Assembly (NCBI GenBank): GCA_029204225.1
Contig: CM055101.1
Location: forward strand, 57,968,920-58,032,919
Length of the DNA stretch: 64,000 nt
Direction: 5' to 3'
Origin: Diphasiastrum complanatum
Lineage: Eukaryota; Streptophyta; Lycopodiopsida; Lycopodiales; Lycopodiaceae
Below, piece by piece: positions 46,133 through 59,680 of this stretch. Each line of letters opens with the position of its first letter. Position 1 is the first letter of the stretch. The translations under genes and the position numbers were made by a program. Below the pieces are notes generated by a model, which did no database searches, was not told the origin of the DNA, and worked only from the letters and a program-made list of their open reading frames with translations.

Positions 46133-46870
46133 TGTGAAGAATTGAAAAAGATTATCTATGTTAGATATAGGGGTCTTATGTTTTTTACATCAAGCATCTA
46201 GGTGTAGGATGTTGATAGGAATAAATTTGGCATAGATGACAAATGATGCATTTCCACTTGTAATGCCACTATTGAGCCAAAATAGAGTAAGAGGCTAAAC
46301 ACGTGCCAATTAGAGTGTAGACAAGAATAAAGCTTTTGTTTGATGAATTCCAAGAGGTCTAATAGGATTTAGAGGTGGAACCTTGTGAGGTCCAATAGGA
46401 AATTGAGGTGTGCTTGAATATAGTCCAATAGAATTAAGAGGTGCATGGATCACTGGTCCAATAGGATCAAGAGGTGACAAAGTATGGTCCAATCATAGTT
46501 AAGCATAGTGGTAGCTCGTGGACCTACTAGTATCATTGTACTCCTCATTTTGAATCTGATTGATTTGGTGATTTCATGGATTTTGTGAGTTATTGGATTT
46601 CAAGCTTTCTCTCTCTACCCGAGAGCTCATGATGCTTTTTCTCTCTCTACCCGAGGAGAGCAGCTTGATTTTACTTAGATTATTTTTTGAATACTTCCCA
46701 CACGTGTGAGTGAGAGTTGGGAAGTGATTGAATGCATGTAGTAGTGTGTTTTTACCATAGAATCAAAGATAGATCTTGAATCTCAATCTAGTCTTGATCT
46801 TGGTGCATCTACACACCTTAGGAGATCACAAGTACATGTAGTGGACAATCCACACGTGTGAAATTCAACA
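46133..46870 (+). repeat. 3' LTR of Copia B (738 bp, complete)
   Basis: Starts TGTGAAGAATTG after the PPT TTAGAAGGAG and ends AAATTCAACA. It is the only complete LTR of this family here. Contains two CACACGTGTG words (near 46698 and 46851). Confidence 0.95.
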
Positions 46871-48565
46871 CAGACAAACTTCTGTTGCCTCTCATTGTTG
46901 CCTGAAGTGATCTAGATTTTCTCGAAATTTCTTTTCCATGTGGTAAGTGTCAGCTCTCATTGCATTTTAGATCTCAATGGCTCATCACGACTCACATGCA
47001 TTTCACCATCCATTTATGTTCAAATTCCATATCGAAGAATAGTCAATGGGAGTATGGAGGGGAGACCAAGTATGTGGAGTGGTCTTGTAAGAGGGGCCAG
47101 CCTGACCCCATGGAATTCAAGAAAAAATTAAAATGATTTCACGTCAAAAATTTTGTCAGAAATCGCAAAATTTTTTGTAGTGTATGGAGAATTGCGATCT
47201 GCTATCCACACCTTGTCAAAGTGGATACAATGATTAATCGTGATGGGCAGAGACATAACCATCGACCATTTATGGTTTTTATCACTTTTTAGCAGCACTG
47301 CCTAGCCAGCAAAAATGTGCACTATTTTTTGTAGTATATTCACATCTGTTGATCGTTGTCTGGCCAGCGGAAATGTTACTATTTTGTATAGTATATTTAC
47401 AACTGTTGATCATTGCCTAACCAATGAAAACGTGTGCTTTTTTAGCAATTTGTTTACAACTGTTGCATTATGGATACTACTGGCCAGCAGTCACGTTCGC
47501 TGCCCATGAAAGACACTTTCGTGCAAAACTTGCAGGCTTTCTTGCATTACTTATAAATTTTTTCCTACGATGCTTATAGTGTATACTACAACACGTTTAT
47601 GCATTGAAGCTCTCCCTTTACTACTAAGGGATTGATAACGATGTCCTCTAAAAAGGTATGACATCAAAACATTCACTAAATTATGGTTCATTGACAAGTA
47701 AGAGGTATGATGGATAGGATCGTAAGATTACTTTGTAATAACAACACACTCCTTGTACTGAATTAAGTAAGCTTTGGTAAATAGATACTTCGCCTATAAA
47801 GATCAGTGGTAGGCCTTGTAACTTGGTGCTACTTCTAAGAAGGATGTCTAAAAGTGACTTAAGAATTTGGTCTCGTTAATCATTATGCTTTTGGGGCCAG
47901 GGTCATAACCAAGTGGAAGAAAATGATCATGTCGACCTCTCAGGAAAATTCTACTACATGCATTCAGGTACGTTCTAACGAAAACTCCAAGTACTTAGAT
48001 GGGTTTCCAAATGATGGAATGAAATGGTTAGAAGTTATGGGTTTGATGATAATGTAAGAGTATGTTGGATTATAAGTAGTGTACTTTAAGACCTCAAAAC
48101 ACGATGCAATAAACTGAATATTAATAAACATTACTAAAACGTAAACGTGTAAATTGCACTATCAATACATATGACCAAGGAACTACCGCACCCACGTCAA
48201 CTAAAGTAAGTTAGGGTTCACAGTTATTTACGAGTTTAAGTGTTTATTGTGGCATTGGAAAGCATGGATTTGCTCAGTACTTACCACGCTCGTAGAAGAC
48301 TAAACACACTTGTCTTCGAGGTCATAATGGTACGGAGGTACTCTGATACCCACGAGAATTTATACACTAGACTTGTTGCACTAAAACACTGTAATCTAGG
48401 ATTTAGGGTGGTAGATGAATAGATAGTGTATGATGAAAATTGAATGTTAAATTTTTAATTTGTTGAAGAGAGAGAAAAAATTAACTACATATTGTATGAT
48501 ACATTGCATTTCTAGAAAGTTAAATCTGTAATTCGTTTGAACAAAACTAAAATAGACTGAAAGAT

Positions 48566-48568
<3 letters not shown>
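46871..48568. other. Non-coding DNA with a short tandem repeat
   Basis: No gene recognised. Three to four degenerate units of about 60 bp occur at 47300-47490 (GCCAGC..AAATGT.ACTATTTT.TA...TATATT.ACA.CTGTTGATC.TTG). The rest is AT-rich. Confidence 0.55.
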
Positions 48569-48610
<42 letters not shown>

Positions 48611-48675
48611 CGAGAGAGCGAGAGAAGTATATTAGTATAAACTAATAGAAATTATTAGAGAGAAAGAGAGAGAGT
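48569..48675. repeat. (GA)n microsatellite with GAGC variants
   Basis: A GA run ending in repeated GAGAGAGC units, then a second short GA tract after a 40-bp gap. Confidence 0.95.
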
Positions 48676-49640
48676 TTTGCACTTTGGCGTGTCTGTGTTA
48701 TATCATATTATTAATATAAGATTTTATGCTTTCAATCTATCAACCCTAAATTAATTAATCTTTATATATTGTATTCACAAGCACATAACATATTGCTTGC
48801 AACAATGGTTCAATTGTGTAATAGAGTGTTATTTTTGAATAGCTTGTGTTTGTGACGTTGATAATCAAAGAAAAGGAAAGAGAGCAAGAGCGAACAAGCT
48901 TGCACTTAAGCTTTGAGCTTACCAGTGAGGTTGTGTTGTTTTATTTTTTGGATTATTTCAATACATTACCTAACATAGTAAAAAAGTCAAATGTAATTTA
49001 TCACTTTTATTTTGTTCATAGCAATGTCGGATTTTTATAATCTATTTTTTATCACATACACTAGAAATTAGTTAATATGAAAGAGTCAAATGTAGGTAAT
49101 TAAAATTTCAAATCCTAGGAAGGTGTGTAGCCCTTACTTTTCTCCCATTAAAGGCAAGGTTCTAATCTTTCCTTGAATGGAAAAACCTACACGCCACAAG
49201 GAGGGAATATGAGATGACATTCTGAAATAGGACATAACCGCAAGGTTTGGGTATTATGATTATCAAATTAAACTCTAATCAAGATTCGGGTATTGAAAAG
49301 GGTCCGAGCTTTTATAGACACCGAGTCAAAGCTACGGGGACAATACCAGTATATAGATTAATTTTCATCTATGTGTAAAACATGTAATCCTCAATGGGAT
49401 TTCGATCATCATTAATATTCCGACCATTAATTAATGCACCTTCATTTTTCCCTCATAGTTAAAGTGTTTTTCATTTTTTTCCACAGTTTTATCAAAGTTG
49501 GAAATCCTATTGTTGTTTGAACTTGAAATGTTAGTGAATGAACAATATATGTATTGGTATTGATGTCATAGCTATGAGTCAGCATACATAAAAGTATGGC
49601 AATGAATATAAAAGTAAAAAATGTCAAGTGAATATAAGTA
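48676..49640. other. AT-rich DNA, no gene seen
   Basis: Only short frames without motifs. Nothing assignable. Confidence 0.5.
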
Positions 49641-49647
49641 TTAATAA

Positions 49648-50525
49648 TCATAAATCATTCTCATCATTTTTGTTATTCTCGTCATCACAGAAGTCTTGAC
49701 ACTCATTTGAATCTAGGTCTAAGTACAATCGTAGATTTTCAATCATGTCTCTTTGAGAATGTGAGCTACTCTCATATTCAACATCCTCTTCTTCTAGTTC
49801 GATCTCATCCAAACATGGGGGCCTCAAACCCTCAATATGGCCTTGTAAGATCGTAAGAATATCATCATTTGCAATTGTATTTTTCTCTATCGTCATTGCC
49901 ACATCATTTGAAACTTGGATGAGTGGTTTAGATTCTTCCAAAACCTCAAAATTGAGTGGTGGCTCATCGTGTGTATCCAATGTTACAATATATTTTCCTT
50001 CAAACACACGTCATTTTCTTGTATTAAGTTGAATCACATACCACCATCTTGGGTCTATTCGATCTAGATGAAATATAATCTGTCTGGAAAATTAAAAAAT
50101 TAAGCTAGTCTTATAAGATCAATAGTTAAATAAGACATTGAGAATATTAATGACATTGAAATTGTAGAGTCTCACTTGTTCGCAATGTCATGGCAATACT
50201 AAGGTGTCATGAGAGTCCATCGATATACGTTTTGTTGAGTTGATTTGAAAAAACTTTGAATTATCATTTCTAATCATGACATTGCTTCCAAGATAGATGA
50301 CCTTAAACCATTTTACGCAAAAATAAAGTATTTGTCGTTAGTCTTGTAATCGTCTTCATAAATATGTTGCAATGTGCCGACATAGTCTAGGTCATCTAAA
50401 ATAACATTGATGTCCCTCGCACTAGAATGACTCTCTTGTTGAAAGTTGGCCATTATACCACAATCATATGTATGTCGCTTGTTGTCAACTCTCCCAACAC
50501 AAAAATGATGTCCATATGCTCACAT
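49648..50525 (-). pseudogene. CACTA (En/Spm) TNP2 C-terminal DUF4216-like remnant
   Basis: On the minus strand, in shifting frames: CGIMANFQQESHSS, DYVGTLQHIYEDDY, KWFKVIYLGSNVMIRND, and RIDPRWWYVIQLNTRK, then an acidic tail (DEIELEEEDVEYESSS) to the stop at 49648. The series gV.v-n...d.YGvL..i.el.y....f.CdW..v.....W.VV matches the DUF4216 domain found at the C-terminus of plant CACTA transposases. Stops and frameshifts break the domain. The N-terminal transposase is missing; on that side lies a subterminal-repeat-like array. Confidence 0.6.
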
Positions 50526-50610
50526 GACAGTCTATGATTTATACTAAAACACAAAAAAAAAAAACAAATAAAGAACAAAGCACAAAAAAAAAAAAAATTG
50601 TTTTAGCTAT

Positions 50611-51590
<980 letters not shown>

Positions 51591-52254
51591 ATCTTGGAAA
51601 TTCAAAAAATATACCAAATTTTTTTAGGATTCGATCAATAAACATATAAATATTTATTTAAAAAAATATGTTGTTATTTTTAACTTTTAATTTCTAATTA
51701 ATTCCAATGTACATACATATTATCAAATTAAAGTACTTCAAAAAATGATTGAATTGAAATAAAAAATTAGTAGCAGTTAATACGTAGATCTGTAAATAAT
51801 CATTGGAAATCATAAAAATTTAACTAAACAACATATTACAAATTGGATATAGCATTATAAACTTTTATAAAAAATATGACAACATTTTAAAAAATTTATG
51901 AAAATACTACAAAATTAAAAACAAATTTGATAAAATTAGTATATATATATAAGATTATGGTATCGGCCTCAGACCAGCGGTACCAAGACAGTACCATATT
52001 TAATATTTTTTTTTAAAAAAGTATTAAATTTAAAAAAAAAAACTTAGTGGACAATATAGATATCAACTTCAAGACGAGAGTAGTGCATGTATGCAGGTTG
52101 CCGATAGTTTCAGCTATAAAATGTGTTAGACATAACTAAATAATACACCTCTCAGTTTAGTAGTCCCTAGTTTAGGGTCTATTGTGAGACCATGATGATT
52201 ATGAGATGGCTAGATTTCAGTTTCTATATAGCAGGAAGTCTTGGGAGGTTCGGA
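51591..52254. other. AT-rich DNA, no gene seen
   Basis: Homopolymer-rich, no frame of interest. It may be LTR or transposon interior but shows no ends. Confidence 0.45.
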
Positions 52255-52375
52255 GGGCTATAGCACCCCGAGGAACAAGGGGTTTGGGGGGTGGTAGCCC
52301 CCCGAGAAACAAGGGGTTCGGGGGGCGGTCACCCCTCCGACAAGGGGTTTGGGGAGCAGAGCCTCCCAATGGCCT
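52255..52375 (+). repeat. GC-rich ~34-bp tandem repeats
   Basis: Three and a half units of the form CCCCGAGGAACAAGGGGTTTGGGGGG, each with self-complementary CCCC and GGGG arms. Comparable CCCC/GGGG blocks are common in LTRs of some plant Copia families. Confidence 0.85.
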
Positions 52376-52799
52376 CGACGGTACAGCCTTTTCATGATTT
52401 GGCCTTCCGACCTTCCTAGCGAAAACACACTTTTTGGTGTTTTGCATCCCCTTGGTCTTTTGGCTGTTCGCTCTCTCAGATGGTGGTTGCTACTATATAA
52501 CTACCACATTGAGAGAAATTCATTAGAAGTTGGAGCAACCTGTATAAATGCACTACTCTCGTCTAAACCGACAACTTGCATAAATGCACTGCTCCTCTCC
52601 TCTCTTGTGTTCTTCACTGTGGCTTGGGGGTGGATTGGTTAGGGTATTGACTAGCCTCTCCATATTGGTTGGGTGGTTCATGCTCCACAAGTGTCCTTTT
52701 GGTTTGCATGTGATTGGAATCCTGTAGATCTTCACTTGGTGGTTCTTACACTTATCATTGACAGTATGGATCAAAATACAACAACATAACCTCATTTCA

Positions 52800-53570
52800 G
52801 GAGGACGCCTCCCAGATTGGGGGGCAAGCGTTTTTTAAAAACTCATCTTTGCGGTGTGCTAGTTCATGGATACAAATTGTTGTGTGATGTATGGATCGAT
52901 ACCTTGCATCTTCATGATAATAGCCAAGTTGCCAGATTGGTAATGGGAGTAATAAGGAAGCTGCATGCATCACATGGTAGTTTGCCACCGATCTTGCACA
53001 TTCAAGCAGACAACTGTTGGAGGGAGAACAAGAACAATTTTATATTTGGTCTTTTTTCTATGTTAGTGGCGCATAACATGTTCCAAATGGTTGAGATGGG
53101 ATTTCGAATAATTGGCCACACACATGAAGACAATGACTAAGTTTTCAATGTCATATCTAGAGCATTGATATCTAATTCTATTCTTACAATGTCAAATATG
53201 CAGATAGGTGGTGGTCATATTGAAACATCCGAGGTTGAGTTATTAGAATGAATGACAAATTGGAAAGGATTTATAGATCCATATATTGTTTGTGAAAACA
53301 ATGGCTTGGAAGGACATACTAATCCTCATTACTTTTGTTTTCAAATGTCAAATGGTGAGTCTATCATGCAATGAAAGTACTATTCCAATGATGCAGAAAA
53401 TTCATGGAGTGAACCTTTCAAACTCTTGTAGTCTATACCGTCAAAAGATGAAGCAATCTTCCTAGCTCCCATGAAGGACCCAGATCAAGATGACGTAAAA
53501 GAAATAATGTCTTTCATTGAGTATGCCCGATATATGAGTAAAAAATTTTCGAATACAGAGATCGAAATGA
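52800..53570 (+). pseudogene. DUF7869-like (transposon-associated) pseudogene
   Basis: The plus frame reads KTHLCGVLVHGYK, then LPPILHIQADNCWRENKNNF, MGFRIIGHTHEDND, a TAA, VFNVISRAL, and further on HTNPHYFCFQMSNGESI. The pairing of a D-N-C-x-x-E-N-K motif with G-H-T-H-E-D-x-D some 40 residues later, preceded by a K-x-H-L segment, is the pattern I associate with DUF7869 proteins, which occur in repetitive families of non-seed plants, oomycetes and animals. Their acidic residues hint at an RNase H-like fold, but this is inference. At least four stops make it dead. N-terminal parts are missing. Confidence 0.65.
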
Positions 53571-53844
53571 TGCATGTGTTGTCGAAACTACAAGTCGTAT
53601 TGTGGAGGCTCTTTCATATGCAAGAATGAATTGTGCAGCAATTTACAATCTTTTGGAAATGCAATTATTGAATCATATTGTGAGTGTGTAACATCATTTT
53701 TTGTTCATCATTTGAGATCATTTCACTTTAGATGGCTTCAATGGGTTCATTCTTGTAGAGTTTGTAAAGAAATATCAGACTACAAAGGAGCGAGGTGGCT
53801 ACATACTGCCAAACCTGGACCACTGCCAAAACCATAAAGAAGCA

Positions 53845-54284
53845 GTGAAGCTTCTAGATCCACAACCTCTCTGGCACCATCAGATCTTCCTACAGAGCAA
53901 AACCTCTATGGCACGGTATCTCGAAGCACCCTCCTACATGCGCACCAATCCATACTATTATTCGGTAGCACGACAAGAACCGTTTCTTGTCACAAAGATC
54001 AAGAACAAGATCTTCTGGCCCAAGCTCACAGGAGTGGATATCACTAATTTAGCTGAAGACATGGTCACCAACTGTCGTGTATTTTACCAAAAGCACCATG
54101 GCAACCCTGATCGTGACGTCATATATTTTGCAGATAGTTGCAGCCTGGTGGCATTTTTGGCAGAACTCAAGTGTTATTGGGATCGAGGGCTACCACCAAT
54201 AGCCATTGTTATCAATAAACCACTACGAACGCAAGACGACCACATCAATGTCACACGACTTTATTATCGAGCAACCCTCTGACT
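53845..54284 (+). pseudogene. Unknown ORF upstream of a PPT and LTR
   Basis: 145 codons, then a further 102-codon frame (54285-54593) that overlaps the PPT. Contains RTNPYYYSVARQEPFLVTKI and a Cys-poor globular-looking segment. No family recognised. Its position immediately before a PPT means it could be the 3' coding part of an LTR element, perhaps beyond a deleted integrase. Confidence 0.4.
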
Positions 54285-54450
54285 TTGGCCCTGTACATTG
54301 ATATGATAGAGCTATGGAAAACCCAAAACTTTCTACAGGGTATGCTCCATTACTACAAACAATGCCCTTCGACAACAACAATCTCACCTCCAAGAAACTC
54401 AAAAAATCCAGGATTAAAAAGCTTCAACTGGTGTGAGACCACCAATCCAA

Positions 54451-55276
54451 TAAGGAGGGGGATAATGTTAGCAACTGTGCAACACAAAGAAAATATTAAA
54501 AAAGAAATAAAACTCCGTGGCATGTGTTTTGTAAGTCCACGTGAGTATTTCTCAATAAACTTCTACCATGGCATGTGTTTTGTAAGTCCATGAGTAGAAG
54601 CTTAAAATAATAAAATAACTTAAACCTTAGGATTAGAACTTAGACTTAAGAAGCTTAAGAAATATTTGTCTTAAGTTATCTTAAGTTTCAAAGTTAGAAA
54701 CTTTTAGAGTTCTAAGTCCTAAGTTAGAAGTTCTAGAATCGCTACATATTAAATTAATCTCATAAGTTAGTGAATACTTATGGAAGACCCTCCTTGCTAT
54801 AAAAGAAGAGGTATTTGCCATGTATACAACACTTTGAGATTAAGCTATATTATGCTTCTCTTTTTTGGAGATTATCATTCTATTTCTTTGTGTCCCCACT
54901 GGAAGGTGAATAGCTTGAGGGAAGGTGCTCGGGCCTCCTCTTGCCTCCTTTCATTGGAATTATTGTGGCCTGTTCTTTATTTGCCATTTGTTTAGTTAGC
55001 CGCAATCTATTTTTTCTATGTCCCATTTGGGTGTTAAATTAGAATTAGTTTAGCTATCTTGCTAGTTGGGTACCGCCTTAGCAAGATTTAAACTAAGTTG
55101 TATTTATGTTTTTGAGCACTAGCTAGGAAGCCTTGGTGCTCCCTTTTCATTCTTGTTCTTTACTTACCGTTGAAAGCTTGTAGATCTTAGAAGGTGGACG
55201 ACCGGTCTTCCACTATACTACGCACGAATCTCTACCTTAGATCTAGCCACCGCATAGAAATAGAAATACTTCCAAC
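54451..55276 (+). repeat. PPT and LTR (LTR 54466-55276, 811 bp)
   Basis: TAAGGAGGGGGATAA (54451-54465) precedes TGTTAGCAAC; the segment ends CTTCCAACA at 55276, giving matching TGTT...AACA ends. A TATAAAA box is at 54798-54804. No PBS follows, as expected for a 3' LTR. No second copy exists in the window to confirm it. Confidence 0.6.
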
Positions 55277-55319
55277 ACTCATCTACTAGATTTTTTGGCA
55301 TTCTCTATCAAGGATCTAA

Positions 55320-55597
55320 CTTGCACTTGAGGGCATATTCGGATTCAGATTTTCTAGGTGACAAGATGGATAGGAAATCCACAAGTGCATTTGCTACTTT
55401 CATGTGTGGAGGAGTGATATCTTGACTTTCCAAAAAGCAAGATATCACTTTCCTCTTGTGAAGCCGAGTACAAAGCCTTGACATCAACAACAAAAGAACT
55501 CCTATGGCTAAGAAGACTTTTGGTGGAGCTTCAAGTGATCAAGGCCGATGAGATCCCTTGCATCTATTGTGATAATCAAGCATCACAACAAATTGCT
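55320..55597 (+). pseudogene. Copia RNase H fragment
   Basis: AYSDSDFLGDKMDRKSTSAF, CGGVIS (followed by a TGA), LSKKQDI, SSCEAEYKALTSTTKE, and CDNQASQQIATNP. Both ends are cut; the right end joins Gypsy gag at about 55598. Related to the RNase H of Copia A but clearly diverged. Confidence 0.85.
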
Positions 55598-55609
55598 ACA
55601 AATCCTTTC

Positions 55610-58600
55610 AGAAGTTGCAGATAAAAGACCAAAAGCTTCTTCTTTGAATTTAAGACTATGGTGTTTTAAATGTGGTACATCTAGACATTTTTAAGAAGAG
55701 TGTAGATCTGTGAACATAAAGTATGTTGAAGATCCTTCTCAAGAAATCCTCTTCATATTTCAAGATGATGCAATTACCAATTATGTTCAAGGTTCTACAG
55801 AACCATTCCAACAAGGCAAACCAAAGTTTGCACCAAAGAGACACAACCCACTAGAATTTGTTGGTCTTTATAGTTCGAATAAACTTGTTTCCAAAAAACT
55901 GTTATAACTGTGGTGAACCAGGACATTTTTTGCTTGACTGTCCACAGCCACGAAAATCGATCAAATTTATACTTTTGTGCTCAAACTGTAAAGAACCTAG
56001 CCACAATTATCTGGATTGTCCACAACCGCTGAAGCCGCATTTAAAGTACCAATATGTTGCTGCTCCTGCTACAATTGTTGATATGAAGTTAAAATATTCG
56101 GTCGATGCTGTTGTGCAGAAGGTTGATGTCATCGAAGCCAAACAATCAAAAGTCAGCTGACCAATCTTGGCCAAGCGATGTTGAGAAGTTATTCAAAGTG
56201 ACTACGAGACACAAAAGCTCCTTGAAACCTGACACAAAAGTAACTTCAAAGAAGCGAAGAAAGTCCTCGGAAAAGAAATCTTTGAATAAAGCAATAACAA
56301 AAGAAGATCTTGATTATGATCATGATGCAACTAAGTTATTTTCAAAGGATATTTCTACAGAAGCAAAAGAAATTATTAATTCTGAGTTATAGATAGGTGG
56401 TACAGAAAAGAAAGTCACCTTTGAGGAAGGGGACGTAGAAATCACGAAGACAAAACTTAGGTAGGCTACTATTGATGAGACTACCTTGAAAGTGAAGATA
56501 AAAGACTATGACATTGTCACTGATTTTGGTTCACTTCACCTTGATATTACTTTCAAGCAATTATTGGCTGACAATAATTACTACTGTAAGCAATTGAAAA
56601 GACTTTCTGCTCCTAAGAAGAAAATACCAATCTCTTTGCCGGATGTTGGCATATTATCCATTGATCTTGGAGATCTTGGCCCAGTAGAGATCGACGTTAC
56701 AATTGCTAGATATTTAATTGAGAAAGTGTTGATTGACTCAGGTTCGAGTGTCAACATAATAATTGAAGACGCTTCTCATGCCTTGGGTTTGACCAATATT
56801 CAACCAACCCAAAGAAATATCAAATTGGCCGATTCTACATGAAGAAAGCCTGTTGGGTAATTCAAAGACCTGACTGTATACATACAAGCCAAGTCTTTTA
56901 TGATGAGCTTCATTATTATCAAACCACTTGGTTTGTCATCTTACTCTATTTTAATTGGACGACCTTGGCCTTATCAGGCTAATGCAAGTGTATACTGGAA
57001 GTCTAGAGAACTAAGATTAGCAGAATTTACTGAATTGTTGAAAGAGTACCAAGATGTATTTGCATGGTCGCTCAAAGATTTGAAAGGAATCTCTCCGAAA
57101 ATTGGCGAGCACCACATTGATCTAAAAAAAGACGTTGTTCATGTTCGACATAGACAGTATCGTCGTAATCCAAAATATTCTCTGATGGTAACAAACAAAC
57201 TCAACAAGCACCTTAAGACAGATATTATTTATTCCATCTTGAGTAGTGAATGCGTATCTCCTATTGTTGTAGTTCCAAAGAAGTAGTCTGGCAAAATTTG
57301 AATTTGCCAAGATTTCAGGAAGCTAAATGCTGCTACAAAGAAAGATCACCATCCATTACCTTTCACGGATTCCATTCTAGACCAAGTCGTTGGGCAAGAA
57401 TGTTATAGTTTCTGTAATGGTTTTTCTGGTTATAATCAAGTTGAAGTAAGGAAGGAGGATCGATTGAAAACTACTTTTACTATTGATTAGGGCACATATA
57501 TCTACAATAAGATGTCTGTTGGTATTTGTAATGATGTTGATTTTTGCTACTCTCCTAATAATATTTTTCCAAAAAATTTATTGATGATTTATGTATTTAC
57601 AGTATATCAAAACTCATATTCAAAAGCTAAAGCTTACATTGCAGAGGTGTCGAGACACTTGTTTGTCACTTCACCCTTAAAAAAAAGAAATTTGGTATGA
57701 GAGAAGGTATACTTCTGGGTCATAGAATATCCAGTAGAAGAATTGAAGTCGACAAAGATAAAGTCAAAGTTATAAAGAATCTGTTGATACCAACGAATCT
57801 ACGTGAACAGAGAAGATTCTTAGGACATGTTGGTTACTATCGAATATTTATCCAGAATCATGCCTATATTGCTGCAGCCCTTACACAGTTACTTAAAAAG
57901 TACGTTGCTTATATTTGGACAGCAACACAACAGAGAGCATTCGAATAACTTAAGTTCAAATTGATCAATGTTCCAATTTTGAGACCACCTAACTGGATGA
58001 AACTATTTCATTGTTATGTTGATGTGTCAGCATTCGCTATTGGTGTTTGTTTGAGCCAGAAGTATTAACAAAAGAAAGACCATCCAATATATTATGCTAA
58101 TCGCCAGCTTAGTGCCTCGGAGAAAAATTATTCGGCAACAGAAAGAGAAGTACTTGGAATGATTTTTACTGTAAAGAAATTTCGCCATTATTTGTTGGGA
58201 TATGCTTTTATATTCCATGTTGATCGTTACGCTTTAAATTATCTTGTTAATATACCTTATTTATCTGGACGAATAGCTCACTGGGCGTTTTTGCTACAAG
58301 AATTCACATATCAAGTTGAGCTTCGTCAAGGAAAATATCATACTAATGTTGATTATCTTTCATGACTTAGTATGAGAAAGACTGAAGAACTGTTGAATGA
58401 AGACTTTCCAGATGAAAATTTATTCAAAATATCTTCTACAAATTCTCTATATTCTAACATTATTATTTATCTTAAAAATCAGATATATCCTGACGGATAT
58501 GATTTGGAGAAGAAAACAATATTTCAATATAAGATTGCACCTTATACTATCGTCAACAATGTTCTGTATAAGCTTGGTGCAGATCATCAGCTAAGAAGGT

Positions 58601-59680
58601 GTCTTGAAGTGGAAGATATTCCAAAGGTTATTCAAGCCTTACATTTTTAAGATGCCAGTGGACATTTTGCTTTAAAAAATACTGTTAATAAGACTTTGAC
58701 CGCCAAATATTGATGGCCTACCATGTTTAAGGATGTTTCTGTTTATATTAGATCTTGTGATCCATGCCAGAGTTCTGGTAAACCAATCAAGTCCATGAAT
58801 TGGCCGTTGATGCCAATCATTCCACTTGCATTATTTGAAAAGTGGGGGATTGATTTTGTCGGACCAATCAAGCTAGTTACTCGACATACTAAGTGTTGAT
58901 ATATTTTGGTTGCAATGGATTATGCAACAAAGAATGTTGAAGCGAAAGCGACGAAATGAAACGATGCAAACATTGTCGTTGCTTTTTTATTCAAACCTAA
59001 TTACACGTTAGGGGTGTCCTCTTGAATTGATCAGTGATCGTGGTACTCATTTTCTTAATGATACAATTCGACTACTAACAACATATTTTCTGATCAAACA
59101 CAAAAAGACAATCTCTTATAATCCGAAAGCCAATGGATTAACTAAAAGGGCAAATGGAATACCATGCAAGATCCTGAATACGATTATTGTTGCACATGCT
59201 ACTACCTGGGATCAAAAGCTACCTTCAGTGCTCTGTGCATATAGAAACACAAAAAAGATCACAATGAAACAGATTCCTTATTTCCTTACATATGGTATGC
59301 ATCCAATTCTCCAGATTGAATTCGAGGAGCCAACTTTTCAAATACAAGCAAAACAAATAGATATAGACTGTATTAATGAAAGACTGTTAACCATTGAAGA
59401 ACTATCCGAATCTCGAAACAATTTGAAGAATATTATAGAGAAAATACATGAGGAGAGAAAGAAAAAGCCTGATACTTGTATCAAAACTATTAATATCAAG
59501 TTGATGATTATTCTTTGATTTACGATAGTTGACATAATTTTTTTTTTTGAAAATTACATATGAGATGGATGGGACCACACAAGGTTATGGAAATATACCA
59601 CTGTCCAACTTCAGTCATTCGACGGTGAATTATTGCCAGCATGTATTAACGGTTCTAGACTGAAAAAATATTATCTTTGA
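55610..59680 (+). pseudogene. Gypsy element C gag-pol, full domain order but dead
   Basis: Same family as element B. Order: CFKCGTSRHF.EEC (knuckle 1, with a stop), CYNCGEPGHFLLDC and CSNCKEPSHNYLDC (knuckles 2 and 3, near 55910-56030); a Lys/Ser-rich linker; protease LIDSGSSVNII near 56740; RT with GEHHIDLKKD, PIVVVPKK, FSGYNQVEVRKED, and FIDDL in a shifted frame near 57580; thumb EGILLGHRISSRRIEVDKDK; RNase H FTVKKFRHYLLGYAF and LSGRIAHWAFLLQEF; integrase with a CDPCQ zinc-finger half, WGIDFVGP, ISDRGTHFLNDT, SYNPKANGLTKRANGI (the catalytic Glu replaced by Lys), and a C-terminus ending near 59680. Many stops and frameshifts. The N-terminal capsid is missing, where Copia RNase H abuts at 55598. 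PBS type of the relative (B) suggests a Tat/Athila-side, non-chromoviral Gypsy. Confidence 0.9.

Noticed and set aside
47300-47490. CRISPR-like direct repeats
   Set aside because: Units are adjacent and degenerate without spacers, and the sequence is plant nuclear DNA.
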